Notes: generated from the letters alone by a model not told the origin. Positions 43,539 to 54,366 are shown, numbered from the stretch's first letter. The stretch is 64,000 bases of DNA from Leptospiraceae bacterium (GCA_024233835.1 JACKPC010000001.1:1860001-1924000); one strand, 5' to 3'. Program-made: numbers and translations.

Positions 43539-46500
43539 TGAGTTCCCATTTTTCCGAAAAAGACTTTGAATCTACTATAGAAAACTATTTTCTACAGAAT
43601 GGCTATTCTTCCCTTGCATCAAACCAATACGATAAAGAAACTGCTCTTTTCCCTGAAGCTATCTTAGAATTTATTAAATCAACACAGGAAGGAGAATACT
43701 CGAAACTCAAAAAACTTTTAGGAGAAAAAACCGATAAGCAATTAATCACTGATTTAAATGTTTGGATGAATGCGTATGGTTCATTAATAACGCTCAGACA
43801 TGGTTTTAAATGTTATGGTAGGAACTTTCGCTTGGTCTATTTTAAAGCAGCACATACCTTAAATCCAGAATACGAAGAAAACTATAAACAAAATCAAGCT
43901 AGTATTACAAGACAATTATATTATAGTAAACAAAATCAAAATTCAATTGATATTGTATTGAGCATAAATGGGGTTCCACTAATTACCATCGAACTGAAAA
44001 ATCCTTTGACCGGGCAAACCTTTGAAGATGCTATTATACAGTATAAAAAAGATAGGAACCCTAATGAATCGCTATTAGAATTCAAAAGAAGAACATTGGT
44101 TCACTTCGCTGTAGACACAGAAATAGTCTATATGACAACAAAGTTGGATAAGGAAAATACATATTTTTTGCCATTCAATAAGGGATTGAATAACGGTGCT
44201 GGAAATCCAATCAATGAAAATGGCTATAAGACTTCTTATCTCTGGGAAGAAGTCTTAAATAAAGAATCACTTTTAGATCTACTGGCAAAATATATTCATT
44301 TGCAGGTAGAGGAAAAAATCAATGATAATGGAAAAAAGTATAAAAAAGAAACCCTTATATTTCCCAGGTATCATCAGTTAGATGTTGTTCGTAAACTTCT
44401 AAAAGTTACCGAAGAAGAAGGAACCGGAAATAGTTATCTAATAGAGCACTCGGCAGGGAGCGGGAAAAGCAATACTATTGGCTGGTTAGCACATAGATTG
44501 GCATCCCTGCACAATAAGAATAATGAAAGAATTTATGATAGTGTTGTTGTTATTACCGATAGATTAGTTTTAGATCAGCAACTTCAGGATACCATATATC
44601 AATTCGAACACAAGTTTGGTGTAGTTCAAAAAATTGACGAAGACTCAAAGCAGTTAACAGAAGCTCTATTGGATAAAGTTCCTATCATCATTACGACACT
44701 TCAAAAGTTTCCCTTTGTTCTAAAACAACTATCTAAAATGGTTGAGGAAAATCTAATCAATGAAGATGCATTACCCACCAGAAATTGTGCTATTATCATT
44801 GATGAAGCCCACAGTTCTCAATCAGGAGAATCTGCTACAGAAGTAAAAAAGGTTTTGGGAGGTAAAAATCTTGTATTAAAAGCAAGATCCATTGCAAAAG
44901 AAGAAGGTGAAGAGGAATATCAGAAACTTTATTTAAACATGGTAAAGCGAGGAAAAATTGAAAATTTAAGTTTCTTTGCTTTTACGGCAACACCAAAACA
45001 TAAAACCCTTAAAAATTTTGGAAGAAATGGTGAGTCTTTTCACCAATATACAATGAAACAGGCAATTGAAGAAGGATTCATCATTGATGTGCTCAAGAAT
45101 TATATTACCTATAAAGTTTATTATAAGTTACTTCAGAGTGCAAAAAATGATAAGAATGTTAAAAGAAAAGATGCAGCAAAGGCTCTTGCCAGATTTTTTC
45201 AACTCCACCCTTATAATATCTCCCAAAAAACAGAAATAATTATAGAACATTTTAACCAGGTAACAAAGCATAAAATTGGTGGAAAAGCAAAAGCCATGGT
45301 AGTGACAGGCTCACGTCTGGAAGCTGTTCGTTATAAATTGGCTTTTGATATGTATATAAAAGAAAAAAATTATAATATTAAAACTCTGGTAGCATTTTCC
45401 GGAAAAGTAAAAGATGAAGATTTTTCTGATAAAGAATATACCGAAGTGAATATGAATCATGGTATTAAAGAAACTGAATTACCGGAAAAATTTGCATCTC
45501 AGGATTATAGGGTTCTACTTGTCGCGGAAAAATACCAAACAGGTTTTGATCAACCTTTGCTGCACACAATGTACGTAGATAAGAAGCTTGGAGGAATTCA
45601 AGCTGTTCAAACATTATCCAGACTGAATAGAACGCACCCACTGAAAGAAGATACCTTTATACTTGATTTTCGAAATGAAAGAGAAGATATACAAATCGCA
45701 TTTCTTCAATTTTATGAAGGAGCTGAAATAGGTGAAGAGGCTGAACCAGAGAGATTGTATCAACTAAAATTCGAAATCATAGCCTATGGAATTTTCTCTG
45801 AACAGGATATAAATAATTTTTCTAAAATTTTTTTTAAACCCACAAAGGAGCATACTGAGAAAGCACATAAAGAAATGAATCTATGTTTTGAAAATTCTGT
45901 ACTAAAATTTACTAACCTTGTAAAAAACGATCCTGAAGAAGCAGAAACCTTTCGCAAAAAAATATCTTCATTCTCAAAATTATATGCTTTTTTAAGCCAG
46001 GTAATCCCATACCAGGATTCCGATTTAGAAAAGTTATATACTTTTTTGAAATTTTTAAAAAATAAACTACCCCGTACAAATAAAAATTCTGTTTATAATT
46101 TTGATTCTGAAGTTCAGTTACAATACTATCGCATCCAGAAAATTAGCGAAGGTTCTATTCAACTTTCTAATGGAAAAAGAATCAAACAGGACGGTCCAAA
46201 AGATTCAGGAAAAAATATCTCAGATGATGAGTCTATAGAATTATCGAGATTAATAGATATACTTAACGAAAGATTTGGAACCGATTTTATAGATGCAGAC
46301 CAATTATTTTTTGATCAAATCGTTTCAACTGCTATGAAAAATACAAGATTACAAGAAGCAGCTAAAATAAATCCATTAGAAAAGTTTTCTTTAATCTTCT
46401 CTGAAATATTAGAAGAATTATTTATTGAGCGTATGGAATTGAATGAAGAAATCTTTGATAAATATATGAATGAAGAGAAATTTCAAAAGGTAATAGAAGA

Positions 46501-46543
46501 TTTTATTACGAGAGAGGTTCATGAGAAATTATCTAAAAATTAA
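43538..46543 (+). CDS. hsdR: Type I restriction enzyme, endonuclease/translocase subunit
   Basis: A 1001-residue HsdR. The N-terminal PD-(D/E)XK nuclease core is Asp138 ... IELK (Glu152, Lys154). The SF2 translocase follows with Walker A SAGSGKSN (305-312), the DEAH box (422-425), FTATPKHKT and QTLSRLNR. A helical C-terminus contacts the methylase. It translocates DNA and cuts unmodified phage DNA far from the recognition site. It starts at GTG 43538, overlapping the ptuB stop. All the motifs needed for activity are intact. The last operon gene overlaps its end. Confidence 0.95.
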   Translation: MSSHFSEKDFESTIENYFLQNGYSSLASNQYDKETALFPEAILEFIKSTQEGEYSKLKKLLGEKTDKQLITDLNVWMNAYGSLITLRHGFKCYGRNFRLVYFKAAHTLNPEYEENYKQNQASITRQLYYSKQNQNSIDIVLSINGVPLITIELKNPLTGQTFEDAIIQYKKDRNPNESLLEFKRRTLVHFAVDTEIVYMTTKLDKENTYFLPFNKGLNNGAGNPINENGYKTSYLWEEVLNKESLLDLLAKYIHLQVEEKINDNGKKYKKETLIFPRYHQLDVVRKLLKVTEEEGTGNSYLIEHSAGSGKSNTIGWLAHRLASLHNKNNERIYDSVVVITDRLVLDQQLQDTIYQFEHKFGVVQKIDEDSKQLTEALLDKVPIIITTLQKFPFVLKQLSKMVEENLINEDALPTRNCAIIIDEAHSSQSGESATEVKKVLGGKNLVLKARSIAKEEGEEEYQKLYLNMVKRGKIENLSFFAFTATPKHKTLKNFGRNGESFHQYTMKQAIEEGFIIDVLKNYITYKVYYKLLQSAKNDKNVKRKDAAKALARFFQLHPYNISQKTEIIIEHFNQVTKHKIGGKAKAMVVTGSRLEAVRYKLAFDMYIKEKNYNIKTLVAFSGKVKDEDFSDKEYTEVNMNHGIKETELPEKFASQDYRVLLVAEKYQTGFDQPLLHTMYVDKKLGGIQAVQTLSRLNRTHPLKEDTFILDFRNEREDIQIAFLQFYEGAEIGEEAEPERLYQLKFEIIAYGIFSEQDINNFSKIFFKPTKEHTEKAHKEMNLCFENSVLKFTNLVKNDPEEAETFRKKISSFSKLYAFLSQVIPYQDSDLEKLYTFLKFLKNKLPRTNKNSVYNFDSEVQLQYYRIQKISEGSIQLSNGKRIKQDGPKDSGKNISDDESIELSRLIDILNERFGTDFIDADQLFFDQIVSTAMKNTRLQEAAKINPLEKFSLIFSEILEELFIERMELNEEIFDKYMNEEKFQKVIEDFITREVHEKLSKN

Positions 46544-47699
46544 TAATCCCTCTATAACTTCGCCAAGCACATTAGCGATATTAAACCCAGGCTTCGCTTG
46601 CTTGAAAACGCTACCACTATCTCGCCCTGTCTCTCTTCCTATGGGTCGTTCGACTGGGTTAAACCGTATAAACTTACAACCCAATTTACTCTGGATCAAA
46701 GCTTCCTTGCATTTTCTTTTACCAACAAGTTTTGATGAAGAAATCAATTATGAGACCGAACTTTCAACTCTAAATTTAACTTTTTTGAAAGAACAATTTC
46801 AAGCAGTAAATAAAAAACTAAGCAATGAGAAATTGCAAAATTTGAAGTTAATCAAAAAAGAGCAAAAAAAGATTTATCCTACGAATGCTCTCCTACTATT
46901 AACAGGAACTTTCTCCCACTGTAAAGTTAAATGTGCTCGATTTAAAGGAACGAATATGGATACTTTTATCGATAAAAAAGAGTATTCAGGTGACATCTTT
47001 TCTGTATATGAAAATACACTTAACTTCATTTTAAACCATATTCATCTACGGGGTGATATTAATGGGATGCGTAGAGAAGAATCTTATGAAGTGCCTGTTG
47101 TGGCTTTAAGAGAAGCTTTAACGAATGCATTTGTACATAGGGATTATATCAATCAGGGTAGAGATATTAAAGTCGGTATATTTGATGATATTATAAACAT
47201 TGTTTCTCCCGGAGGTTTACCCAATACAATAACTATTCAGGATCTGGAAAATGGCAGGAGTGAGAGCAGAAACAAAGTCATAGCCAGGGTTTTTAAAGAG
47301 TTGGGTTTAATTGAAGAATGGGGAACTGGAATTAAACGTATGAAGAATGCCTGTCTATCTGCTGGAATAAAACCACCAACGATTGAAGAAAAAGGTGATT
47401 TTATTGATGTGACTTTTTATCGTAATTTAGAAAATAAAAAAACGAATTCAGGATCCGACCGATTGCGACCGATTACGACCGATTACGACCGATTAAATGA
47501 AGAAGAAAAAGAGCTTCTTCTATTCATTCAAAAGGAAGTTAAAATCACCCGTAAGAAAGCTAAAGAAAAATTTGAGTATGGAGAAACGAAACTAAAAAGT
47601 CTTTTTAATACTCTCCTCGAAAAAGGTTTAATTGAAAGAAAAGGAAAGGGTAGAAATACCTATTACATTATGAGAGGAAATATCCGTATTGAAGAATAG
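46521..47699 (+). CDS. RecG/AlbA_2-like ATP-binding protein, N-terminally truncated and chimeric
   Basis: The ~330 C-terminal residues belong to the family annotated as 'putative DNA-binding (AlbA_2) / RecG-like ATP-binding' proteins. Markers are YPTNALLLLTGTF, KCARFKGTNM, ALREALTNAFVHRDY (HATPase_c_4 site) and EEWGTGIKRM. A winged-helix end follows. The usual ~150-residue AlbA_2 domain is missing. In its place residues ~1-68 read like translated non-coding or antisense sequence, rich in Pro/Ser/Leu. The frame start overlaps hsdR and has no clear ribosome site. A 10-bp tandem repeat interrupts the coding part at 47456-47495. It may be a decaying gene or a regulated remnant. Confidence 0.65.
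   Translation: MRNYLKINNPSITSPSTLAILNPGFACLKTLPLSRPVSLPMGRSTGLNRINLQPNLLWIKASLHFLLPTSFDEEINYETELSTLNLTFLKEQFQAVNKKLSNEKLQNLKLIKKEQKKIYPTNALLLLTGTFSHCKVKCARFKGTNMDTFIDKKEYSGDIFSVYENTLNFILNHIHLRGDINGMRREESYEVPVVALREALTNAFVHRDYINQGRDIKVGIFDDIINIVSPGGLPNTITIQDLENGRSESRNKVIARVFKELGLIEEWGTGIKRMKNACLSAGIKPPTIEEKGDFIDVTFYRNLENKKTNSGSDRLRPITTDYDRLNEEEKELLLFIQKEVKITRKKAKEKFEYGETKLKSLFNTLLEKGLIERKGKGRNTYYIMRGNIRIEE
46529..46747 (-). pseudogene. Possible remnant of a BRO/endonuclease-like C-terminus
   Basis: The minus strand reads ALIQSKLGCKFIRFNP, then an unrelated ~22-residue stretch, then GFNIANVLGEVIEGLL. The KLGCKFIRFNP...FNI pattern is the C-terminal end of phage/viral endonuclease and antirepressor-type proteins. 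The interrupting DNA is bounded by short inverted sequences (TTAAACCCAG-like). It occupies exactly the part of the plus-strand gene that lacks homology. Identification is by eye and weak. Confidence 0.35.
47456..47495 (+). repeat. Four tandem 10-bp repeats in a coding region
   Basis: The unit CGACCGATTA occurs four times without spacing; the first copy ends in G rather than A. Because 10 is not a multiple of 3, gain or loss of a unit shifts the reading frame of the host gene, as in phase-variable loci. Confidence 0.85.
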
Positions 47700-47815
47700 G
47701 GTTTCGGATTATTATAAATTGGAAAAGAGATAGGACAATGAAAGAGAAGCATCTTACTTGCAAAGTTTATTATCATAAATCTTTACTGCTTTTAGTTCAT
47801 CAAATATACTGACTT

Positions 47816-50800
47816 TCATAAAGACTCCAGATATTTTTTTGCTGCCAGATCTTTTGGATTCAATATAAGAATTTTTTGAAAGAGTTCTCTGGCTATGGCT
47901 TTTTCACCAAGTTGATTTTTTTCTAAAGCCTCTTCAAAAAGGGGAGTGGTTTTTATTTTTAGATTTGCGGACTCTTCGTCTGTATCTCCATCAATAATTT
48001 CAACAATGGATACATTTTCGCTCTTTCCTTTTACCTGAACAATTCCCAGAGAGCGTTGTTTGTATTTGTCCATTCTACGAACTTTTTTCATGGTTTTATG
48101 ACTGGTGATAATGGGTGATCCAAATGTTTTGGTCAGGCTTTCTAAACGAGAAGCTAAATTTACTGCATCTGAAATAACTGTACTTTCCATCCTTCTTGTA
48201 TCTCCAACTGTTCCGAGCATTGCACTACCGGAATGAATTCCAATACCGATTGCTATTGGTTTGTATCCCGATGCCGCTCTATTTTTATTATAAATTTTAA
48301 CTTCTCTTTGCATTTCTATTGCGGCCTGTATGGCATCATCTGCTGAGATAGGAAAGAGAGCCATAATAGCATCCCCGATGAATTTATCAATAAACCCATT
48401 ATGATCATGGATGATAGGTCCCATTCTTCCCAGAAAAGCATTTAAAAATCGGAAATTTTCCTCAGGTGTCATACGCTCTGAAAGAGTGGAAAAGGATCGA
48501 ATGTCTGTAAACAAAATGGTTAAATCCTTTTGAACGGCATCGCCCAGTTTTACATCCCGGATACTCTTTCTACCTAAAAATTCAAGAAACTGTCTGGGAA
48601 CAAAACTGGAAAAAGCTTCTGCTAATTCACGGGTTTCTGTAAACAAAGCAGCATTCTCCATTGAAACGGCTGCTTGAGCCATCAGGAGTTTTAATGTCTC
48701 TATTCGCTCTATTGTGAAGGCAGCTGTGGTTAAATTATTTTCTATATATAGGATAGCAGAAACTTTTTCTTTGTTTATGATAGGAGAACAGAGAACCGAT
48801 TTGGGTTGATTGGATAGAATATAAGGATCTGATTGAAACATCTTTTCTTCCACCGCATTTTCTAAAACTATATTATTTTTAATGCGAAGCGCATAGCTCA
48901 CAATGCTTAACGGACAATCATTTTCCTTCGCTTCTTTTGGATTCACCTCTAACTGCATTCCCTCCCCTGATATATTTCCTGATACCTGTATATACAAGCC
49001 ATTATCAAAATGATTTAAGATTAATCCTCTTTGAGCACCTGCATTTTCAAGAATGATGTGCATTAATTTTTCAAGCAAACGATTTAATTCCATTTCTCCG
49101 GAAATAACCCGGGCTGATTTTATAATACTATCCAGATCAATCATATCTGACAAATTAACCGTGCCCTGACGGGTTTCCAGTCCTAGGCTTGTAGGTGCAT
49201 CTGATATTGAGATGGTTTCCGTGCCGCTTCGACCCAAAATTTTGAGTGATGATAAGGTTTCTTCCATTTTTTGAAGTTTGGGAATAAGCCCCCAGTTGGT
49301 ATAGGCACGGTATGCCTGCCTTTTATAAAAAACTTCCAGCTCTTTAATTTCTAGTTTAGAATATAATAAGGATAAACGTTCACAGATCAAACCTTCTTCG
49401 TGTAAAAATCCGTTTGTTTTTGCTTTACTTGCTGCTTGCGTGTACAATTGTAAACTGGCAAAATTCCTATAACGGGCATTTTTAAGTTCTGCTAATAGAT
49501 GCAGGTAACGGTGTGAGAAATTTTGCGGACAACGCTTCTGCCATTTTTTAAAAAGTCTTACTGTTTTTAGAATCATCCAATTTGCTTTTGCTTTTTCAGG
49601 AGTGGAAAGATTGGAGTAATCCATCAAATAGATTAGTGATTCGTAATATTTGAAAGTAGGGTATTCTATCCTATTTAAAAGTTCGGGAACTGCCACAGAA
49701 GTCCAGGCTGCTATTTTTCTTGCTTCCCTATAATGACCGTATAGACACAAGGTCATCATTTTTAGAATACCGTAATTAAATCGGACAACCGTATTATTAA
49801 ACTGTTCTATTTCTTTTTGATAAGAAAAGTCTGCTTCTTCGGTATCTCCTAGATAGAAGGGATGCTTTGTTTTTCCCGCAAGCATCATAACAAACTTTCT
49901 GGCACAATCATAGAGTGTGCAGGAAACTATATCTACAGTGCCATGCATAAACTTATCATATTTTTTAATTTCTTCCAGGATATGCTCGACGAGTGGAGCC
50001 GAACGGATAAGTAAAAAGGGTAGGTAGATACTAATGCAATATCCTGACCAGATAAAGTTACCCGATTGAATACCGGCTTTATATCCTTTTATTAATAATT
50101 CCTCTGATTCTTTTATATGATGGGTAAAAGGATTTAGCCAGGCCGCTGTATTAAAAAAGGTGGCCGGTCTTTCGGAAATGTCCTTATAACGTTCTTGTAA
50201 TTTCAAAGCTAATTGTCCGAGATGATAAGCACTTTTGTAATCGGATAAACCAACCTGAAGAACTCCTCCCAGAGAAGACCAATTAAAAGGTGAGATATAA
50301 CAGGTTCCATTTTTTAAAATTAATCGGACCGCAATAAGCGTAGCAACAACTGCAAAATTAGCATTGTATTGAATTCCTGCCATGGTTATACTTTGTAAAA
50401 TCTTGAGAGCAAGAATTATTTGTTCGTCTTCTGTTTCCGGCAGTTCATAAAGTTTGGAAATACCTTTCCTTTTCATCTTGATTTGATTTCTTAGAAGTTC
50501 TATAACCATAGCCAGAGCGATTACTTTGTTTTTCGGAAAGCGAATGCCAAGAAGAGATAAGGCTTTTCTCGAAAGATTAATTACCTCCAAATTTTTGTTT
50601 CTTCGAAATAAAGCAAGAATCTGCAAATAATAAACTTTTGCTTTTTCTAGGTTTGAGCGAGCATTTTTAATAACTACCTGGATTAGCTCATCGGCTTCTT
50701 TTAATTCATCCTGAGCCAGAACACATTCCGTTAATTCCATATATAGGTTGATAGAGAGAGTATAGTCCGTCTGCCAGGAACTTTCAGAGAGAAGACTTAA

Positions 50801-53137
50801 GGAATGATGATAGTATTGAGAGGCTGCTTCAATAGCGGTAGAAAGACGAGCCTTCCTGCCGGCTCTATAATTCAAATGAGCTATTTTATCTTTTTCCTCC
50901 TGTTTTTCTAAAAATTCAAGTGATAGATTGAAATGATTGACAATACTGAAGATGGAGTCTTCCAGGTTCTCTTTTGAGTTTGTCTCTAAAAGTCTTCTGC
51001 CAATTTTTAAATGAGTTATTTTTTTTTCTTTCTCTTCTAACAACGAATAGGCGGCCTCTCGAACCCTGTCATGAGCAAAGCGAAAATTTGAATTCAGTAT
51101 TGAATTCTCCTCTTCTTCCACTTCGGCAGTCACTTCTTCTAAAAAATATTTATAATGATCATCTAAGGGATGAATCAGTCCCTGAAGCATTGCTTCTTTT
51201 AGTCTACAGGCAACATTTGTTTTGGAAGAAATAGAAAGACGGGCCAGGGTGGATAAGTCAAATACGGAACCGATACAGGAAGCAATTTTTAAAATAGAAA
51301 GTTCTTCTTTCTGAAATCGGTTAATTTTTTTAATCATGTGTTCGATTACATTATTGGTAAAATCCTGTGTCCGAATTTTATCTTCATTCCATCCCCAACC
51401 CGAATCAGCATTGAATTGTAATAGACCCTGTTCGTTCAGACCTAAGAGAAACTCCTTCATGAAAAAGGGATTCCCTTCGGTTTTTAGAGAGATCATTTCG
51501 CTTAGAGTTTTCACTTCGGAAGGTTTTCTTTTTAAAGACTCGGAAATAAAAGCGGATATGGAATCTTTATCCAATGTGCCCGGAGAAATACTTCGTATTT
51601 TCACTCCCTTCTTTTTAAGATCTTCCAGAGTTAGAGACAAAGGATGAGAGGTATCGGTTTCATTGTCCCTATATGCAAGAATGATTAAGAAATATTTTAA
51701 GGAATCATTATTTAAGAAAAGTCTTAATAAGGAAAGAGTACCCGGGTCAATCCATTGCACATCGTCCAAAAATAATACCAGGGGATGATTTTTGGAAGCA
51801 AAGACTCCGATAAAATCTGTAAAAACTTTTTGGAATCGATTTTGTGCTTCCTTGTAGGGTAATTCCTGAACTGCAGGTTGAGGTCCGATGACAGGTTCCA
51901 GTTCGGGTATATGGTCTATCATTACCGCAGCATTACTTCCCATCGCTTTCAATAATTTATGTTTCCATGTTTCAATGGATGACTCAGTCTGGGCAAGAAT
52001 TTGATGTATCAGACTTTGAAAGGCTTTTAAAAGAGTAGCGTAGGGAATACTCCGTTGCAGATCTTCAAATTTTCCGGAAATAAAAAAACCTTTTTTTTCG
52101 GTAACCGGCTGGTGCAATTCCTGTACAAGAATGGATTTCCCAATACCGGGAAGACCTCGAACCGTCATTAATTCCATCTGTCCTTCGCATATCTGTTCAA
52201 AAGATTTAAAGAGTTGCGAAATCTCTTTTTCTCTACCAAATAGTTTTTGAGAAATCGTAAATCGTTCGGACACATCTCTCTGCCCCGGTATAAAATCCTT
52301 TATAGGAATTTTTTCTTTCAGGGCTTTGAAACAAAATTCCAAATCATTCTTAATCCCTTGAGCACTCTGGTAACGATCCTCTACTTTCTTAGCCATCAGT
52401 TTCATGATGATAGCACTAATGGCCGGTTCTATCGTTTTTAAAATTTCATGAGGCGGTCGCGGTAAAACGGCTATATGGGAATGTATCAATTCAGCTGCAT
52501 CATTGGAGCGAAAAGGTTTAACTCCTGTCAGGAGTTCATAAAAAGTAATTCCTAAGGAATAAAAATCTGTTCGATAGTCAACGAAACGATTCATACGTCC
52601 TGTTTGCTCGGGTGAAATATAGGGAAGGGAACCTTCGAGGTGATCTGTATTCTCCAGAACCCTGTTCTCAAAATCCAGAAAAGACGAGATACCAAAGTCT
52701 GTTATTTTGACGATTCCATTTTGTTGATTATAGATTATGTTGGAAGGTTTAATGTCCTTATGTGTTATTTTACGTCGATGTATTTCGATGAGAGTGTGGG
52801 AGATTTGAATGGCAATCTTTAAAAATTGGATCGGATCAATATTATTGGAACGAATTACAGCGTCGAGAGAATTGCCTCCAAAATCTTCCAACACAAGAAA
52901 TAACCGGTTGTTCTCTTCTTCGAGGCTGATAGGACGAATTACGCCATCGATATCTAATTTCTTTCCAATTTCATATTCCCTTCAAAAACGGGCTTTTTCT
53001 GTTAATCCGGGAAAATCAGAAAAATGAGTTTTTATAATTACAGGTTTTTGGTCTGATACTCTTACAGCTCTATAGACAAGAGTGCTCCAACTTTGAAAAA
53101 TTTCTTCCTGAACTTCAAATCCGGATATTTTGAACAT
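47816..53137 (-). CDS. Ser/Thr kinase-ATPase-GAF-adenylate cyclase, interrupted by an in-frame TGA
   Basis: The intact frame from 52894 codes 1,692 residues; the same frame continues upstream through a TGA (52982-52984) to an ATG at 53137. Domains (numbered from 52894): protein kinase without its N-lobe (THKDIKPSN ~45, TDFGIS ~67), AAA/MalT-like ATPase (GLPGIGKS ~250, FLDDVQW ~378), a long helical repeat region, GAF (~1265-1420), and class III cyclase (LFTDIRSFS, GFIDKFIGDAIMALF, VNLASRLE). The upstream part supplies the kinase N-lobe with VIIKT, the ATP-binding Lys. So TGA, probably from CGA, splits one gene. It could be a pseudogene, a reading error, or leave a kinase-dead but active cyclase. 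Confidence 0.85.
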
Positions 53138-53164
53138 AATCAAATGAGCTTATAATATATAGTT

Positions 53165-54031
53165 TTAAAGAAAAGCTAAATTTTTTAATCTGTTTTTTCC
53201 TTCCGGATCATGAGAAGGCAAATAAACAACCCGGTTATTTTTAGCGAACTCAAGTATCTGTGCGGATGTTTTTCTGGCCTCCCTGAAATGAGCATGGATT
53301 CCGGGAAGTTCGTGGATTAAAAGTTGTTTCTCATCATAAGTATGATCTCCCGCGAACATAAAATAGATGTCATCTACATGTACTATAATTGCAATGTGAC
53401 CGTAAGTATGGCCGGGAGTTGGTACTGCAAAAATATCTCCGTCTTTCGTAATCGGATAATAAGAACCAAAAGGAAAATTTTCACGGGGTAAAAGAGAAAA
53501 TAATTCAGGTTCAAAAATTTCAGGAAAACGGGAACGAAGTTGCTGGTAGGGTTTTTTATACTCTTTTTCATGGACTAAAACTTTTGTTTTGGGAAAGAAT
53601 TTTAATCCTTCTATATGATCAAAATGCAGATGGGTCGGAATCACACAGGAAATATCTCCTACTTGAATATTATATTGATTGATACCATAAACAATATTTT
53701 CATCATCCTTGATAAGAAAACGCATAAACTGTTGATTTCCATATCTTAAAAACAAATTGCCTTTGCTGAAATAGTCTGGAGATACAAGGCTACTATCCGA
53801 ACCACAGTCAACCAGGAAAATCCCCTCAGGGTGTTCGATTAACCAGGAATAAATAGGATAGTAATCGGTAAATTTTCTTGTTAAGAGAATATTTATTTTG
53901 GAAAAAAAACCAAATCCTTTTTTGTGTTTTAAACTTTGATTCATCGAAACTTTACCGGTTTCAATAGGGTAAATACGGATTTTACCGGAACTGGAAGTGT
54001 AGGAATTTCCTTTTTCTACTGTATCATTCAT
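53165..54031 (-). CDS. Metallo-beta-lactamase-fold hydrolase, lactonase-like
   Basis: A 288-residue metal-dependent hydrolase. The signature THLHFDHIEG (HxHxDH), GHTYGHIA and FAGDHTYD supply the zinc ligands. The overall length and the internal LFLVDCGSDSS strand fit the N-acyl-homoserine lactonase/AttM-like group, but the natural substrate is not predictable. No signal peptide. It is the gene just upstream of the kinase-cyclase gene in the same direction (27 bp), so they may be cotranscribed. Confidence 0.88.
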   Translation of the reverse strand: MNDTVEKGNSYTSSSGKIRIYPIETGKVSMNQSLKHKKGFGFFSKINILLTRKFTDYYPIYSWLIEHPEGIFLVDCGSDSSLVSPDYFSKGNLFLRYGNQQFMRFLIKDDENIVYGINQYNIQVGDISCVIPTHLHFDHIEGLKFFPKTKVLVHEKEYKKPYQQLRSRFPEIFEPELFSLLPRENFPFGSYYPITKDGDIFAVPTPGHTYGHIAIIVHVDDIYFMFAGDHTYDEKQLLIHELPGIHAHFREARKTSAQILEFAKNNRVVYLPSHDPEGKNRLKNLAFL

Positions 54032-54180
54032 TTTATTATACCCATTTTCCTGATGAGTTTCGAAGGAAGATCTATGTAAAACACCTGTCCTTTCTTATAT
54101 AGGATTGGCGATCTGCATAATGGTCAATTATATCAGCTTAGCGGGAAAAGAAAAGCAGAAAATATTCCAGTACTGTTTCG

Positions 54181-54366
54181 GCGGTCGGCCTGTAAACAAT
54201 CCTATTCCGGCTTTGGGGAATCGGTAAATTTCTTTAATAAATTCAGAGAAAGCTATATTTTTTCTGACAAACAATTTTAGAAAGTCATCAGATACAATCT
54301 GAGTAAAAGAAGTAAAACTTAAATACTGAGAATCACTTCGTTTATCGCCCAGCATAGAGAAAAGAT
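54181..54366 (-). repeat. 186-bp dispersed repeat, copy B
   Basis: Ungapped match to 35716-35901 in the same orientation, ~79% identical by eye. The minus strand has a 75-codon ATG frame here (54128-54355) whose product is conserved in copy A (DSQYLS, VSDDFLK, AGIGLF). Absence of indels over 186 bp suggests past coding constraint. Confidence 0.7.

Noticed and set aside
47456..47495. CRISPR-like array
   Set aside because: The 10-bp units are contiguous with no spacers and no cas genes are present.
52982..52984. TGA read as selenocysteine in the kinase N-lobe
   Set aside because: The position lies in the kinase N-lobe where Arg/Lys is expected (ARF-x-REYEI), and no SECIS-like structure was evident; a point mutation is simpler.
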